NCBI GenBank assembly: GCA_024235215.1
Contig: JACKMU010000003.1
Coordinates: forward strand, 310,001 to 374,000
Direction: 5' to 3'
Length of the DNA stretch: 64,000 nucleotides
DNA from: Chromatiaceae bacterium
Lineage (GTDB): Bacteria > Pseudomonadota > Gammaproteobacteria > Chromatiales > Chromatiaceae
Under the pieces are notes generated by a model. That model ran no database searches. It was not told the DNA's origin and was given only the letters and a program-made list of their open reading frames with translations. Position 1 is the first letter of the stretch, and every line of letters begins with the position of its first letter. The translations under genes were made by a program, and so were the position numbers. Shown here one piece after another: positions 24,835-33,687 of the stretch.

Positions 24835-25745
24835 CGTCCGAGTTCACCAGGATGGTCTTTACAGTAGTCCTGCGCAAAGGAGAGGAGCTCGTCCATCACC
24901 CGCATGCGAAACTTCTGCTTCTGATGCACAAAAGAGAAGGGGCGCTCCAGTGGTGGATCGAGTTTGATCGCCACGAGCGTTCCCAACTTGAGTTCTTTTT
25001 GTACGGTAGCCGCGGAAACGACCGATATCCCCATTCCGGCCTCCACCGCGCCTTTTACCGCCTCCGGGCTGCCCAACTCCATAGAGACATTGAGCAGATC
25101 GCTGCTGCTCCCCACCGATTCCATATACTCGTTGATCACTTCGCGCGTACCCGATCCCTCCTCGCGGCAGATGAACGGGTATTTCAGCAAATCCTCGTAG
25201 GTGAAAAATGCGCGGCCCACCGCCTCGTGATCGGGGGGCACTATCACTGTGAGGTAATCTTCCCGGCAGCGTTCCAACACCAGGTTCTTGTTCGAGACCG
25301 GAGCTTCTACCACACCCAGATCGATCGTATTGTTCTCCACCATCGACACGATGCCATCGGAGTTGGAGACCTTCAGATGGATATTGATGTCGGGATAACG
25401 TTTCTTGAAGTCCCCCAACAGTGATGGCAGCATATATTCGGCAATGGTGGTGCTGGCTCCGATAGTAAGTGAACCGGAGACCTCCCCGGTCATCTCCCGC
25501 ACCGCATTCTCCATTTCGTTATAGAGAACGAATATCTTATCCGCATAGTTATAAACACGGTTCCCTGCCTCGGTAAGGCTGATCCGATTGTGTGTCCTAT
25601 CGAACAGCCGGGTGTTGAAGTGTTCCTCCAACTGGCGAACCTGAAAAGTGACCGCCGGTTGCGTCATGTGCAACGACTCCGCGGCCTTGGTAAAACTCAA
25701 CAAACGCGCAACCGTATAAAATACTTGCAGTCTACGATCAGCCAT
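24828..25745 (-). CDS. LysR-family transcriptional regulator
   Basis: From the ATG at 25745 the product is 305 residues. A winged helix-turn-helix (about 1-60: F-T-K-A-A-E-S-L-H-M-T-Q-P-A-V-T) is followed by a two-lobed effector-binding domain (about 85-300). An in-frame start 13 codons upstream gives an atypical extension and is rejected. The sequence is closer to CysL/YeiE-like or selenium/sulfur-metabolism LysR proteins than to CbbR. The target genes are unknown; it is not divergent from an obvious metabolic operon and is coupled to the small protein downstream. Confidence 0.88.
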   Translation of the reverse strand: MADRRLQVFYTVARLLSFTKAAESLHMTQPAVTFQVRQLEEHFNTRLFDRTHNRISLTEAGNRVYNYADKIFVLYNEMENAVREMTGEVSGSLTIGASTTIAEYMLPSLLGDFKKRYPDINIHLKVSNSDGIVSMVENNTIDLGVVEAPVSNKNLVLERCREDYLTVIVPPDHEAVGRAFFTYEDLLKYPFICREEGSGTREVINEYMESVGSSSDLLNVSMELGSPEAVKGAVEAGMGISVVSAATVQKELKLGTLVAIKLDPPLERPFSFVHQKQKFRMRVMDELLSFAQDYCKDHPGELGRC

Positions 25746-26144
25746 GGCAAACCCCTGATACTCCACCAGATTGAATTCGGGCATTAATAAACTGAACTTA
25801 TATCATAGTTTACTAATGAAAGCCATTGGTAATATAGCGACGCTCAGGTCCTTCGCTTCCCTTCGCAGGGTTCCTCTTATGCCATTTACACAGTCGCTTG
25901 CGTCGCACCGTTCGGTCACTGAAGCTTACTGTGACTACTGCTTTCCTTACTCCGGTCAGAAACAGATCCGGAATCGCCACGACTCGATTCGAAGACAATT
26001 GTAGTGCCGAAGGTAAGGTGTTAGATTCCTGCACTAAAAAGTTGAAACAAGCCGGATAAGGTATCCGCTTTGCAGCGTGTCGCTGACAAGGTTCAGTGGC
26101 AGCAGCTGGAGGGACACCATTCGAATTATTAGATAGGGGGATAA
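25746..26144. other. Divergent region between LysR and FadL-type genes
   Basis: About 400 bases. Short frames on both strands have no supporting features. The region presumably carries promoters for both genes; no clear palindromic LysR T-N11-A site could be singled out. Confidence 0.4.
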
Positions 26145-27494
26145 ATGAAAAAAAGTCTACTATTCACCGCGATTGCCTTCGCCTCTTCCCAGTCATTTGC
26201 CGCAGGATTCCAGCTCATAGAGCAAAGCGTTTCCGCGATGGGGGGCGCCTATGCAGGATCCGCTTCCATGGCCAGTGACGCAACAACCGTCTTTTTCAAC
26301 CCAGCTGGCATGTCGCGCCTCAAGGGCAATCAAATCTCGGCCGGACTTCATGTCATATCACCAAAAGCAGGGTTCAGTAACGACGGTTCGTACTTGAACC
26401 CTGTGCTGACCGGGTCTACCGTAGTGCCAGGCTCTCTACCCGGACCTGATGATGATGGCGGTACACTCGGTGTGGTTCCCAACTTCTACCTGGTTTCCGA
26501 GATCAACCCTGATCTCCATCTCGGTCTCGGGGTTAACGCCCCGTTTGGGTTGGCAACCGAATACGACAGTGACTGGATAGGTCGCTATCACGCTATCAAA
26601 TCGGAGGTCATGACGGTCGATATTAATCCGTCTCTCTCGTATCGGGTCAATGACCGCTTATCGATCGGTTTGGGCGTCAGTGCCCAATATCTGAAAGCAA
26701 AGCTCACAAATGCCGTGGATTTTGGTACTGTCTGTCTCGGTTCATTTGGTGCCGGAGCTTGTGGTGGTGCGGGTGTCGCTCCATTAGCTGCTGACGGCAA
26801 GGCCGAAGTGGATGGAGACAGTTGGGCATTCGGTTACAACCTGGGGTTGCTCTACCAGTTTTCAGAGCAAACCCGGTTAGGCTTCAGCTACCGCTCGAAA
26901 ATAAGCCATGATCTGGATGGTGATGCCGAATTCAGTGTTCCCGCCGGTTTCCAGGGACTCCTCAACTTCGTTAGCAGCAGCGCTTTCACAGATACCGGTG
27001 CCAGTGCGGAAGTGGACCTGCCGGAACTTGCTATCATCAGTCTTTTCCATCAATTGACACCAAAATGGTCGATTATGGCTGAGGCTGCCTGGACCCGCTG
27101 GAGTCGCTTTGAAGAACTGAGAATACAATTCGACAACCCAGCACAGGCAGATTCCGTACAACCGGAAAATTGGGACGACAGCTGGCGTTTCTCCCTGGGC
27201 GTGAATTACGCGCCGAATGCAACATGGACCTATCGTGCCGGTGTCGCTTATGACCAGACACCGATTCCAAGCGCCGAAGATCGTACCGCTCGCATTCCCG
27301 GAAACTCACGCACCTGGCTGGCGCTGGGTCTGGGATACAACATCTCGCAAAATCTGAGTCTCGACGTCGGTTACGCACATCTGTTCGTCAAAAACACTGA
27401 GATCGACCACGCCGCCAGTACTGGTCATGTGCTGCTTGGTGACTACGACAACAGTGTCGATATATTCAGCGCCCAGCTGAACTGGATGTTTTGA
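26145..27494 (+). CDS. FadL-family outer membrane porin
   Basis: A 449-residue outer-membrane beta-barrel. The signal peptide (residues 1-19, ending S-F-A-A) leads into G-F-Q-L-I-E-Q-S-V-S-A-M-G-G-A-Y-A-G, the N-terminal hatch sequence typical of FadL. The N-P-A-G-M-S motif follows at about 52, and alternating aromatic strands run to a terminal phenylalanine (N-W-M-F), the usual barrel signal. It transports long-chain fatty acids or other hydrophobic compounds. GGGGG lies before the ATG. It is single and closed by a good terminator. Confidence 0.92.
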   Translation: MKKSLLFTAIAFASSQSFAAGFQLIEQSVSAMGGAYAGSASMASDATTVFFNPAGMSRLKGNQISAGLHVISPKAGFSNDGSYLNPVLTGSTVVPGSLPGPDDDGGTLGVVPNFYLVSEINPDLHLGLGVNAPFGLATEYDSDWIGRYHAIKSEVMTVDINPSLSYRVNDRLSIGLGVSAQYLKAKLTNAVDFGTVCLGSFGAGACGGAGVAPLAADGKAEVDGDSWAFGYNLGLLYQFSEQTRLGFSYRSKISHDLDGDAEFSVPAGFQGLLNFVSSSAFTDTGASAEVDLPELAIISLFHQLTPKWSIMAEAAWTRWSRFEELRIQFDNPAQADSVQPENWDDSWRFSLGVNYAPNATWTYRAGVAYDQTPIPSAEDRTARIPGNSRTWLALGLGYNISQNLSLDVGYAHLFVKNTEIDHAASTGHVLLGDYDNSVDIFSAQLNWMF

Positions 27495-27503
27495 GATAAA
27501 AAA

Positions 27504-27535
27504 GCCCTCACCCTGCGCGGGTGGGGGCTGTTTTC
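27504..27535. terminator. Bidirectional terminator between fadL-type gene and dsrE2
   Basis: An 11-base stem (27504-27514 with 27520-27530, one G-T pair) and a five-base loop, followed by TTTT on the plus strand. On the minus strand the stem is followed by six Ts (the A run at 27498-27504). It sits between two convergent genes and can serve both. Confidence 0.8.
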
Positions 27536-27567
27536 AACCTCCACTACAAAACGTTTACTGAAAACGT

Positions 27568-28047
27568 TCAGATGTAAAGACAGATATCTGACTCACCGGC
27601 GAATTCGAAGAAGCGGGCTGCGCCAGCGTATTCGATCCCGTCGATAAAATCTGCCGGTTTCATATCGAACAGATCCACGGTCATTTGGCAGGCGATCAGG
27701 CGAACTTCCGCCTCCTGGCAAAGTTCACGCAACTCCTCGAGCCCAGCAACACCTTTGGCCGCCATCTTCTTCTTCATCATATAGGTCATCATCGATTGCA
27801 TACCGGGCAGTGCGGTCAATGCAACCGGAAACCACTTGTCCATGCCCATCGGCATCGGCATCCCCGGATTACCCAACGGCGTGACTTCCAGCGAAAGATC
27901 TTTCTTCAGTAACTGTAAGCCGTAAAAGGTGAAGAAAATCTCGGTTTCATATCCTAGCGCCGATGCGGTGGATGCCAGGATGAATGGGGGATATGCCCAG
28001 TCCAACGAACCTTTGGTGGCGATAATGGCTAACTTCTTCTGCTCCAT
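27568..28047 (-). CDS. dsrE2: DsrE2-type sulfur carrier (DsrE/DsrF-like)
   Basis: A 159-residue DsrE/F-fold protein of the DsrE2 type, with K-G-x-L-D-W at the N-terminus and the conserved cysteine in I-A-C-Q-M-T-V-D (Cys120), plus Cys110. The hydrophobic Met/Pro-rich middle (about 55-92) is characteristic and may bind the membrane. It is third in the order rhodanese-tusA-dsrE2, which is common in sulfur oxidisers, and these proteins transfer sulfane sulfur in the cytoplasm. A GGGAGGAG site precedes the ATG. The downstream acceptor (rDsr or sHdr) is outside the window. Confidence 0.92.
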   Translation of the reverse strand: MEQKKLAIIATKGSLDWAYPPFILASTASALGYETEIFFTFYGLQLLKKDLSLEVTPLGNPGMPMPMGMDKWFPVALTALPGMQSMMTYMMKKKMAAKGVAGLEELRELCQEAEVRLIACQMTVDLFDMKPADFIDGIEYAGAARFFEFAGESDICLYI

Positions 28048-28106
28048 CCGAATCTCCTCCCAACTTAGCGTAAATTTGTAAGAATCGATTTCAGATTTCT
28101 AATCGA

Positions 28107-28337
28107 TCAAGCCTTTTTAATCAGAAAGTGGAACTTTCCACCCTCTTCCCTGGACTCAGTCAGCTCATTGCCGGTCTGTTTGGCAAACGCTTCGAAATCC
28201 TTGACCGAGCCTGGATCAGTGGCAATGATGTGCAGCACCTGACCCGACTCCAGACCAGATAGGGCTTTCTTTGCGCGCAGGATCGGCAGGGGGCAGTTCA
28301 ATCCACTGGCATCCAGTTCTTGATCAAAATCGGCCAT
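28107..28337 (-). CDS. tusA: Sulfur carrier protein TusA
   Basis: A 76-residue TusA-family protein with the C-P-x-P motif at residues 15-18 (L-N-C-P-L-P-I-L) and the usual beta-alpha-beta fold ending F-x-F-L-I-K-K. The cysteine carries persulfide between the rhodanese and DsrE-type proteins. A GGAGG site lies before the ATG. It is between the rhodanese (138 bases upstream) and dsrE2 (59 bases downstream) on the same strand. Confidence 0.95.
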   Translation of the reverse strand: MADFDQELDASGLNCPLPILRAKKALSGLESGQVLHIIATDPGSVKDFEAFAKQTGNELTESREEGGKFHFLIKKA

Positions 28338-28475
28338 TTCGTTAAACCTCCAGAGTTCGTGTGTAAGAAATTAAGATAGACCTTATATTCTAACTCTCAG
28401 TGAAACGCAAGTCATCCGCGATACCCACTAAGACCGTCGTTTCAGCCCGGCAATTTCCTGCAACCGCCAATCCGG

Positions 28476-28796
28476 TCATCCATAGGCAACCACATCAAAC
28501 CGGTTTCTGACCCAGTCGATGATACCGCCCTTGAGGTTAATGACGTTATTGAATCCCTGCTGCATCAGATAGATACATGCATGATAGGAACGTGCTCCAC
28601 TACGGCAGTAGAGGACGATCTCCCTGTCTGTCGGAAATTCGTTCATGCGCAATGGAATCAGATGCATAGGCAAATGGGTGGAGCTTGGCAGCATGCCGTG
28701 AACCACTTCTGCTTCGGTACGGATATCCAACAGGTAGACCCGCTCCTCACTGGAGAGCATCCTCTCCAACTCGCGGGACTCAATCTCTCTGACCAC
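28476..28796 (-). CDS. Single-domain rhodanese sulfurtransferase
   Basis: A 106-residue rhodanese with the active-site loop Y-C-R-S-G-A-R-S (Cys64) and the C-terminal G-G-I-x-x-W motif. It has no signal peptide and should be cytoplasmic, taking persulfide sulfur from a low-molecular thiol and loading TusA. It is first in rhd-tusA-dsrE2. The loop has the six-residue length of sulfur-specific rhodaneses. Confidence 0.92.
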   Translation of the reverse strand: MVREIESRELERMLSSEERVYLLDIRTEAEVVHGMLPSSTHLPMHLIPLRMNEFPTDREIVLYCRSGARSYHACIYLMQQGFNNVINLKGGIIDWVRNRFDVVAYG

Positions 28797-29544
28797 GGTC
28801 TCTCCGCATCAAGTTGAAGCCATAAAACAACGCAACAGTATATTATAGTTTCTCTAATATTAGCAAGAACCTATATACCGTCCTGCAGTAAAACCATACT
28901 AACTTTCACCAACGGGGATCAAAGCTAATCGAAGAGCAGATTTTCCTGCCATACGCTTAGTTGTCGAAGATGTGGCGTATATTGCGTCAGAGTTTGCACA
29001 TCGTGGTGTACGACAAACACCTGGCAACGCCGAACTTGAACTCAGCACCTAAAGAAGAGGTTAAGATCACCCCGCAGCGTCACCATCAGACGCACAAATC
29101 ACGCCACCTTGGCGATACAAAGCCGGCTTTTTTGCCAGCGCAACTGGATCACTACCGGCCAGCTATCTATCGACAGAGCGCTGAAAAGGGTGAACAGCCA
29201 ACCACCCCTCCTTCTGCAGGATCTTCATTCAAACAGAAAGCATAAAAAACCACCCCCATCACCAATGCAATGGCTACAGATAGCGGTGGTGCCATATTTT
29301 CTCTTCCGGTTGAAGTCATTCCTCCAGAAATAAGTCAATCCATTAGGGATTCGAAAAATCACTTCAGGATGCTCGGTACGACCCCCGTTGCTTCGATTAC
29401 AACTAACCCTTTGGGACGCATCCTATCTGCATAACAACAACCTCGCCCCGGCACGCAAATGACTTTGCCCCTTATTGGGATTCCTGAACACAACTACTCC
29501 CTTTCTCCTTCAGGAGGAGCAAATATCACCTCGAAACCAATTCA
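28797..29544. other. Gene-free region
   Basis: About 750 bases without a convincing gene. A 94-codon plus-strand frame (28961-29245) has unlikely His/Lys/Pro-rich composition and no ribosome-binding site. The promoter of the rhodanese operon should lie at its left edge, in an AT-rich stretch around 28830-28870. Confidence 0.45.
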
Positions 29545-30054
29545 TTACCGCTCCCAACTGGCATGTACCACATCATCTTTTTCAGAGTAGGTGAAATTGA
29601 AACTCCCCTGATAGGCATGTCGGAGTGCCTCACCCGTTCGCTTGGTAAGATGAATGCCGGTGAAACTGATGCGGGTATGCTCCGGTTCCTCCGTCTCTTC
29701 GATATTCATGATACGTTCCAATGGATGCTCTGCCTTTTCCTGTTCTTCCGTATGTTGAATCAGGTGGAAGATCTCCTCTTTGTGCTGTTGGAAAAAATCA
29801 CCGTGTAAAGACAGGATTCCTGCTGGAATATGGTCATGAATCCTGCTACAAGCCGGACATAAATTCGCATGTGCTCCTTCGGGTTGATCGACCCATTGCC
29901 ATCGACCTGTCTGGAAAACGGCTCCGCATTCGGGACACACTGTCGGTTCTGCCAATTTTCCACGTTTGAGATAAGGATCCTGTACATGTTCCTCATACAT
30001 TCGATCCCTGCGTGGTTGATGAATGAAATCACTACTCTTTTTTCGGCCAGTCAT
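29545..30054 (-). CDS. BCAM0308-like zinc-ribbon protein
   Basis: A 169-residue cytoplasmic protein with C-P-E-C-G (about 40-44) and C-P-A-C (about 67-70), a zinc-ribbon of the NMD3-like type, followed by an acidic helical part and a C-terminal alpha/beta segment. The overall pattern fits the BCAM0308 family, which is found in bacteria that live under low oxygen and is of unknown function. It stands alone in a gene-poor region; AGGAGGTTTG precedes the ATG. Confidence 0.7.
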   Translation of the reverse strand: MTGRKKSSDFIHQPRRDRMYEEHVQDPYLKRGKLAEPTVCPECGAVFQTGRWQWVDQPEGAHANLCPACSRIHDHIPAGILSLHGDFFQQHKEEIFHLIQHTEEQEKAEHPLERIMNIEETEEPEHTRISFTGIHLTKRTGEALRHAYQGSFNFTYSEKDDVVHASWER

Positions 30055-30854
30055 ACAAACCTCCTCACCATCCGATCCATGCTCCTTAATCCCTCCTACT
30101 TAAATTATGACCGATTTTTCAGTGACCAAACTGATTTACGCCAACATTTTTAATCGGTTTGTGGAAAAGACCAGCCAGTCATTTTTCAGATTAAGCGGAT
30201 GAACAGGTCTGGTATTGACAGGCGACTGATCCTAACCATGCCAAGGTGCCTGGTATGGGAAGTAGCATCGTCTGTCGTCTGGGGCAACTCAGTTAGATGT
30301 GAAACGCAGGAATTGCTACCAAACGCAAGGTAATGCTGGGTTTGCCCGTCCTCACGAGAATCACCACTGATTGCATAGTGAAAACCCGGGTTTTGCTCAG
30401 ATAGGCGAAGCGGCATCTTACAATTTGAACGTTTTGCAGATGGCGGCTGCAACGGTAGCATGACCCATGGATTTAATCGGTCCGACAACGAAGCGAAGTT
30501 GGCAGTAGACAGTTTCCGGACCATTAGCGTAGGTATGAAGCTACGATCTTAGTCCGCTTTCCAGCACACGTAACTCAACGGTGTGACTAATTCCTGCAGC
30601 TTCTGGCTGAGGAAACCTTGACTACTTTTGTTCGGATCCGGAATAGTCCCATAAGGCGGATTTACCAGAACAACTGGGTCTTTCCGGTGAATCTGGGTTA
30701 GCTCGGTTTGGCCTAGTAAGCAGCTGGCTTAAGTACTCTTGTGCGCTCGGTATCTCTACAATGACGATAATCACAGAATGGATTGACCAAAATATAAAGC
30801 AGTATATAATAATCTACTAATATATTTACCTCGTAGTCATAAGGGAGAGTAGTT
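30055..30854. other. Gene-free region
   Basis: About 800 bases. A 112-codon minus-strand frame (30186-30524) has no ribosome-binding site and a composition unlike its neighbours; it may be remnant DNA of a lost element, which cannot be shown by eye. AT-rich sequence before 30855 likely holds the next gene's promoter. Confidence 0.4.
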
Positions 30855-31079
30855 ATGCAGTACACCTTTGGAGGTTTAATCCTGGCAACTTTTTTCGGTG
30901 TGTTTTTTGGTTCCGAGGGAGAACTGGATCCTGTTCTGGTCTCGTCCATATTCTGGGGCTTGATCGGGGGAGGCGTTTTTCTAAACCTGCTGGTCATTCT
31001 GAGAGACCAGCTTTGCAGCAAAGGCATCTTGCGTGTTGTTGCACGCCGAGCTTCTATCCAGCGCTATTTACATTGTTGA
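30855..31079 (+). CDS. Small membrane protein, 74 aa
   Basis: A 74-residue protein with two hydrophobic segments (about 4-19 and 28-48) and a basic C-terminal tail containing two cysteines. A GGGAGAG sequence lies at a good distance before the ATG, and an AT-rich promoter-like stretch lies upstream. No family recognised. It is isolated in a gene-poor region, so it may be an orphan gene or a chance frame, though its ribosome-binding site argues for the former. Confidence 0.5.
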   Translation: MQYTFGGLILATFFGVFFGSEGELDPVLVSSIFWGLIGGGVFLNLLVILRDQLCSKGILRVVARRASIQRYLHC

Positions 31080-31583
31080 TACGGAAGGTTGAAAAAACAG
31101 TAACTTCACCGCTTCCGGAAAAGTTAAACCGGCAACGGTGACCTATGCAGTTGGGCATTGAGCGCACTGCTTTCAGCCGCGTCAGTGAACTGACAAGTGA
31201 TCACACCGGGTATTTGTGAGCCAGCAACTCGACATTTTCGATTTCCGGTCCCAGCGCTGTATAAAGTCAGTACAAGCCACCCCTGTCAATGGTCAATGAC
31301 CTCTCCTTTACCGGAAATGCAGCTGTTACCTGTGGTCAATCCGAATCCACAATCGCTGTAGGATAGCGTCACAGCGCCATGTGCATAGTTAGAACGAGTT
31401 AAAGAGGAGCGTCACCGAGCTGCCGGCGATGAGTGCGGATGCAAGCAATGTACTCCTGTAACAAACCGTCATCCCTGTGACGGAGCTGGTTACATACTAG
31501 GGCGTCACGCTCGACATATCGGATATTTGTCTCGACTTAGGCGCACTAGTACCATGCCAATATTTAACCATTAGGAAATTGAG
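31080..31583. other. Gene-free region
   Basis: About 500 bases with no supported gene. A small hairpin (CGTCA...TGACG near 31470-31482) and other short repeats are present; nothing further is seen. Confidence 0.4.
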
Positions 31584-32084
31584 ATGACCTGTTTAGTTGC
31601 CGAATATGTTCGGGAAAATCTACCCATGCTTGATGAGGAGACACCGGTCATCGAGGTTGTGCAGCAGATGTGCGAGCGGCAGGTAACTTCCTCTATCGTC
31701 ACCCACGGTGGTGAAGTAATAGGCATTTTCACTGAGGGAGACTTAATGAAGCGCGTGGTCAACGCTGGTCGCGATCCGACAAAGCTAAGCGTGGGTGAGG
31801 TGTGCAGTCGACAATTGGTCTCCATCGAAGCAGATTCCGCCTGCCACACAGCCGTGCTTAAGATGCGCTCTAACGGCTGTCGCCGACTGATGGTATATCG
31901 TGGCGCGCGCTTCCTCGGACTGGTCAAGATTCAAGACTTGGCGCTGGCGATGGCTACGGCGACCCGCCAGCGCAGTTCATTCCTGAACGTGATCGTCTGG
32001 GCGACCCTGGCTTTGGTGTGCGGGCTCATCGTCATGCTCATACTGCAACTTCCCCACGTAGTGGATCTGGTTCAGGGCGGTTGA
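31584..32084 (+). CDS. CBS-domain protein with C-terminal membrane anchor
   Basis: A 166-residue protein with two CBS motifs (about residues 10-62 and 70-125), recognisable by P-V-I-E-V-V-Q-Q-M...G-I-F-T-E-G-D-L and the later A-V-L-K-M-R-S-N-G-C-R-R-L-M-V. A single hydrophobic helix (about 134-156) follows at the very C-terminus. CBS pairs bind adenine nucleotides and sense energy state. The tail-anchor arrangement, with the sensor in the cytoplasm, is unusual. AGGAAATTGAG precedes the ATG. It has no operon partner, so its target is unknown. Confidence 0.85.
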   Translation: MTCLVAEYVRENLPMLDEETPVIEVVQQMCERQVTSSIVTHGGEVIGIFTEGDLMKRVVNAGRDPTKLSVGEVCSRQLVSIEADSACHTAVLKMRSNGCRRLMVYRGARFLGLVKIQDLALAMATATRQRSSFLNVIVWATLALVCGLIVMLILQLPHVVDLVQGG

Positions 32085-32498
32085 GGGTAGAATCCAACTC
32101 TGCTTCAGTTCGAATAGGATTGGTACGGCGAATTGCAGTGTCAAATGAGTTTTAAGAGCGGCCGGTTGCCATGCCTGCGAAGCCAATGGGCAGGACCAGA
32201 AATACATCATAATCAGCATTTCCGGTCTTATCCCGGCGACTACCTGGAGATGCCATCACCCTGTTCTTGTCGACCCCGAAAGCATACCCGCGGAGATCCT
32301 TTGCACCTCCTAACGATCCCTATGGATGCGCAGTCGCCAGTACGGGGGACGCGCGGGCGAGCACCGCATAATAGCCCTTCCCGGAGACTGCGTTTAGGTC
32401 CGGTAGCACGGTCTTCCTTCGCACTCGGGCTTTCCCGACTATGGTAGAGCAACACTCAACCCAAGCTTGATTCTGGTACGGATGGCCCGAAACACCTG
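32085..32498. other. Gene-free region
   Basis: About 410 bases between the CBS gene and the convergent lipoprotein gene. Overlapping frames on both strands are Arg/Ser/Pro-rich and not convincing. Confidence 0.4.
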
Positions 32499-32972
32499 TC
32501 AACCTCCGATATGGAGTTTGTATTCCGCTCCGTCAGAAAAAGTACAGGTGCCCGCCCCTTGGCGCGGGGTATTCATCTGGTACTCACAGCTCATATAACC
32601 GCCTTTTTGGCTGAAAGCACTGGCAACACCACGCCGTTCTTCATCCGAAACCCGCGTCGCCTCACCGCTGTAGGTGTCCCCTTTGTAGGTTAGGACAAAC
32701 CGACCCTTGCCCGTCAACATGTTGGTGACCGCACCGGATACGATTCCCGTCTCGGCAGCGATTTCGTTGTTTGGGTACAGCCGTACGGACAGCGTAATGG
32801 GTCCTGCCCTTTCCGCTACGCTGCCCGACTGTGTTTCGGTGGAACTCCCGGCAGGAGTGTATGGCCCGGGATAGACCGGGTTACCGTACTGGTCCATGGG
32901 AATGATATAGCAGCCGCTGAGCAAGGCGCATAGCAATGTAGTTTTCAGTGCAAAACCCGGTAATTCTTTCAT
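32499..32972 (-). CDS. Lipoprotein, unknown function
   Basis: From the ATG at 32972 the product is 157 residues with a lipoprotein signal and lipobox L-L-S-G-C (Cys21). A Pro/Tyr/Gly-rich linker follows, then a compact beta-rich domain (about 60-157) with two cysteines (C-E-Y and C-T-F) able to form a disulfide and a G-K-G-x-F pattern. It should be attached to the outer or inner membrane facing the periplasm. No family recognised; it stands alone. Confidence 0.65.
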   Translation of the reverse strand: MKELPGFALKTTLLCALLSGCYIIPMDQYGNPVYPGPYTPAGSSTETQSGSVAERAGPITLSVRLYPNNEIAAETGIVSGAVTNMLTGKGRFVLTYKGDTYSGEATRVSDEERRGVASAFSQKGGYMSCEYQMNTPRQGAGTCTFSDGAEYKLHIGG

Positions 32973-33687
32973 GGGCAACACCAGATATCCTCAGCAACGC
33001 CACGGTGATGATGGGAGAATAGGAGGTCAAACGATCGAATGATTGCCCGTGGAATTGCTCCCGTTGATCACGCTCCCACACATTGCCATTATAGCTAAAA
33101 TCATCACTAAACGATGAGCTATTCTCATCAGTCTCACGCTGGTAGCTTGCGTCAGACGATTGACGGTCGTGCAAACCAGATCATGCCGTAAGATCTCCCG
33201 CTTCCGCAGGAAAGACATCCATAATCTGAAACTGGACGAGTGCCCCCAAAGTGGCCAACAATCACTGTGAAACGAATTCAGGTAAGTTGAAGCGGAGACC
33301 ACCAGCTGCGCTCATGGAACGCTTGATATCCCTCTCTGCCTGGGATGCAGAGTGACTTTCGATCTACCGGTGACTTAATGTCAGAACAGTTTGGCCCCGC
33401 TATCGTCCTCTACTGGTTGGTTCCATTCCTCCCCCATGCTAGAGTTCGCGCTCTCCCGGGAAAACTTCGAAGTGGTCGGAGTTTCCCGCGGCACATGGAG
33501 GCACCATCAAATCCAATTACTTCGAGTCATCAGATTTGATGCAACGCGAAAATCACTTTTTCGCCTTGGCGTACTCCGACAGGTCCGGGATGAACCTATT
33601 CAGTCATTCCCTGGAAAGATCCATCCCACAGTTTTTCTGGGATTGGGATGAAAAGCCGTTGTAACTCTGGTAATCGATAACTGAACC
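32973..33687. other. Gene-free region upstream of cysG
   Basis: About 710 bases. Frames on the minus strand (32881-33302) overlap each other and the lipoprotein start and are not supported. No recognisable regulatory element before cysG. Confidence 0.4.

Noticed and set aside
24828..25745. Calling the LysR protein CbbR
   Set aside because: The helix-turn-helix region differs from typical CbbR and no RuBisCO genes are adjacent; a general LysR call is safer.
28961..29245. Plus-strand frame of 94 codons
   Set aside because: His/Lys/Pro/Gln-rich with no start signal; probably a chance frame in a gene-free region.
30186..30524. Minus-strand frame of 112 codons
   Set aside because: No ribosome-binding site, Ser/Thr/Arg-rich composition unlike nearby genes and no recognisable domain; treated as non-coding or remnant DNA.
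32133..32502. Frames in both directions after the CBS gene, considered as an insertion-element remnant
   Set aside because: No transposase-like motif or flanking inverted repeats could be found by eye.
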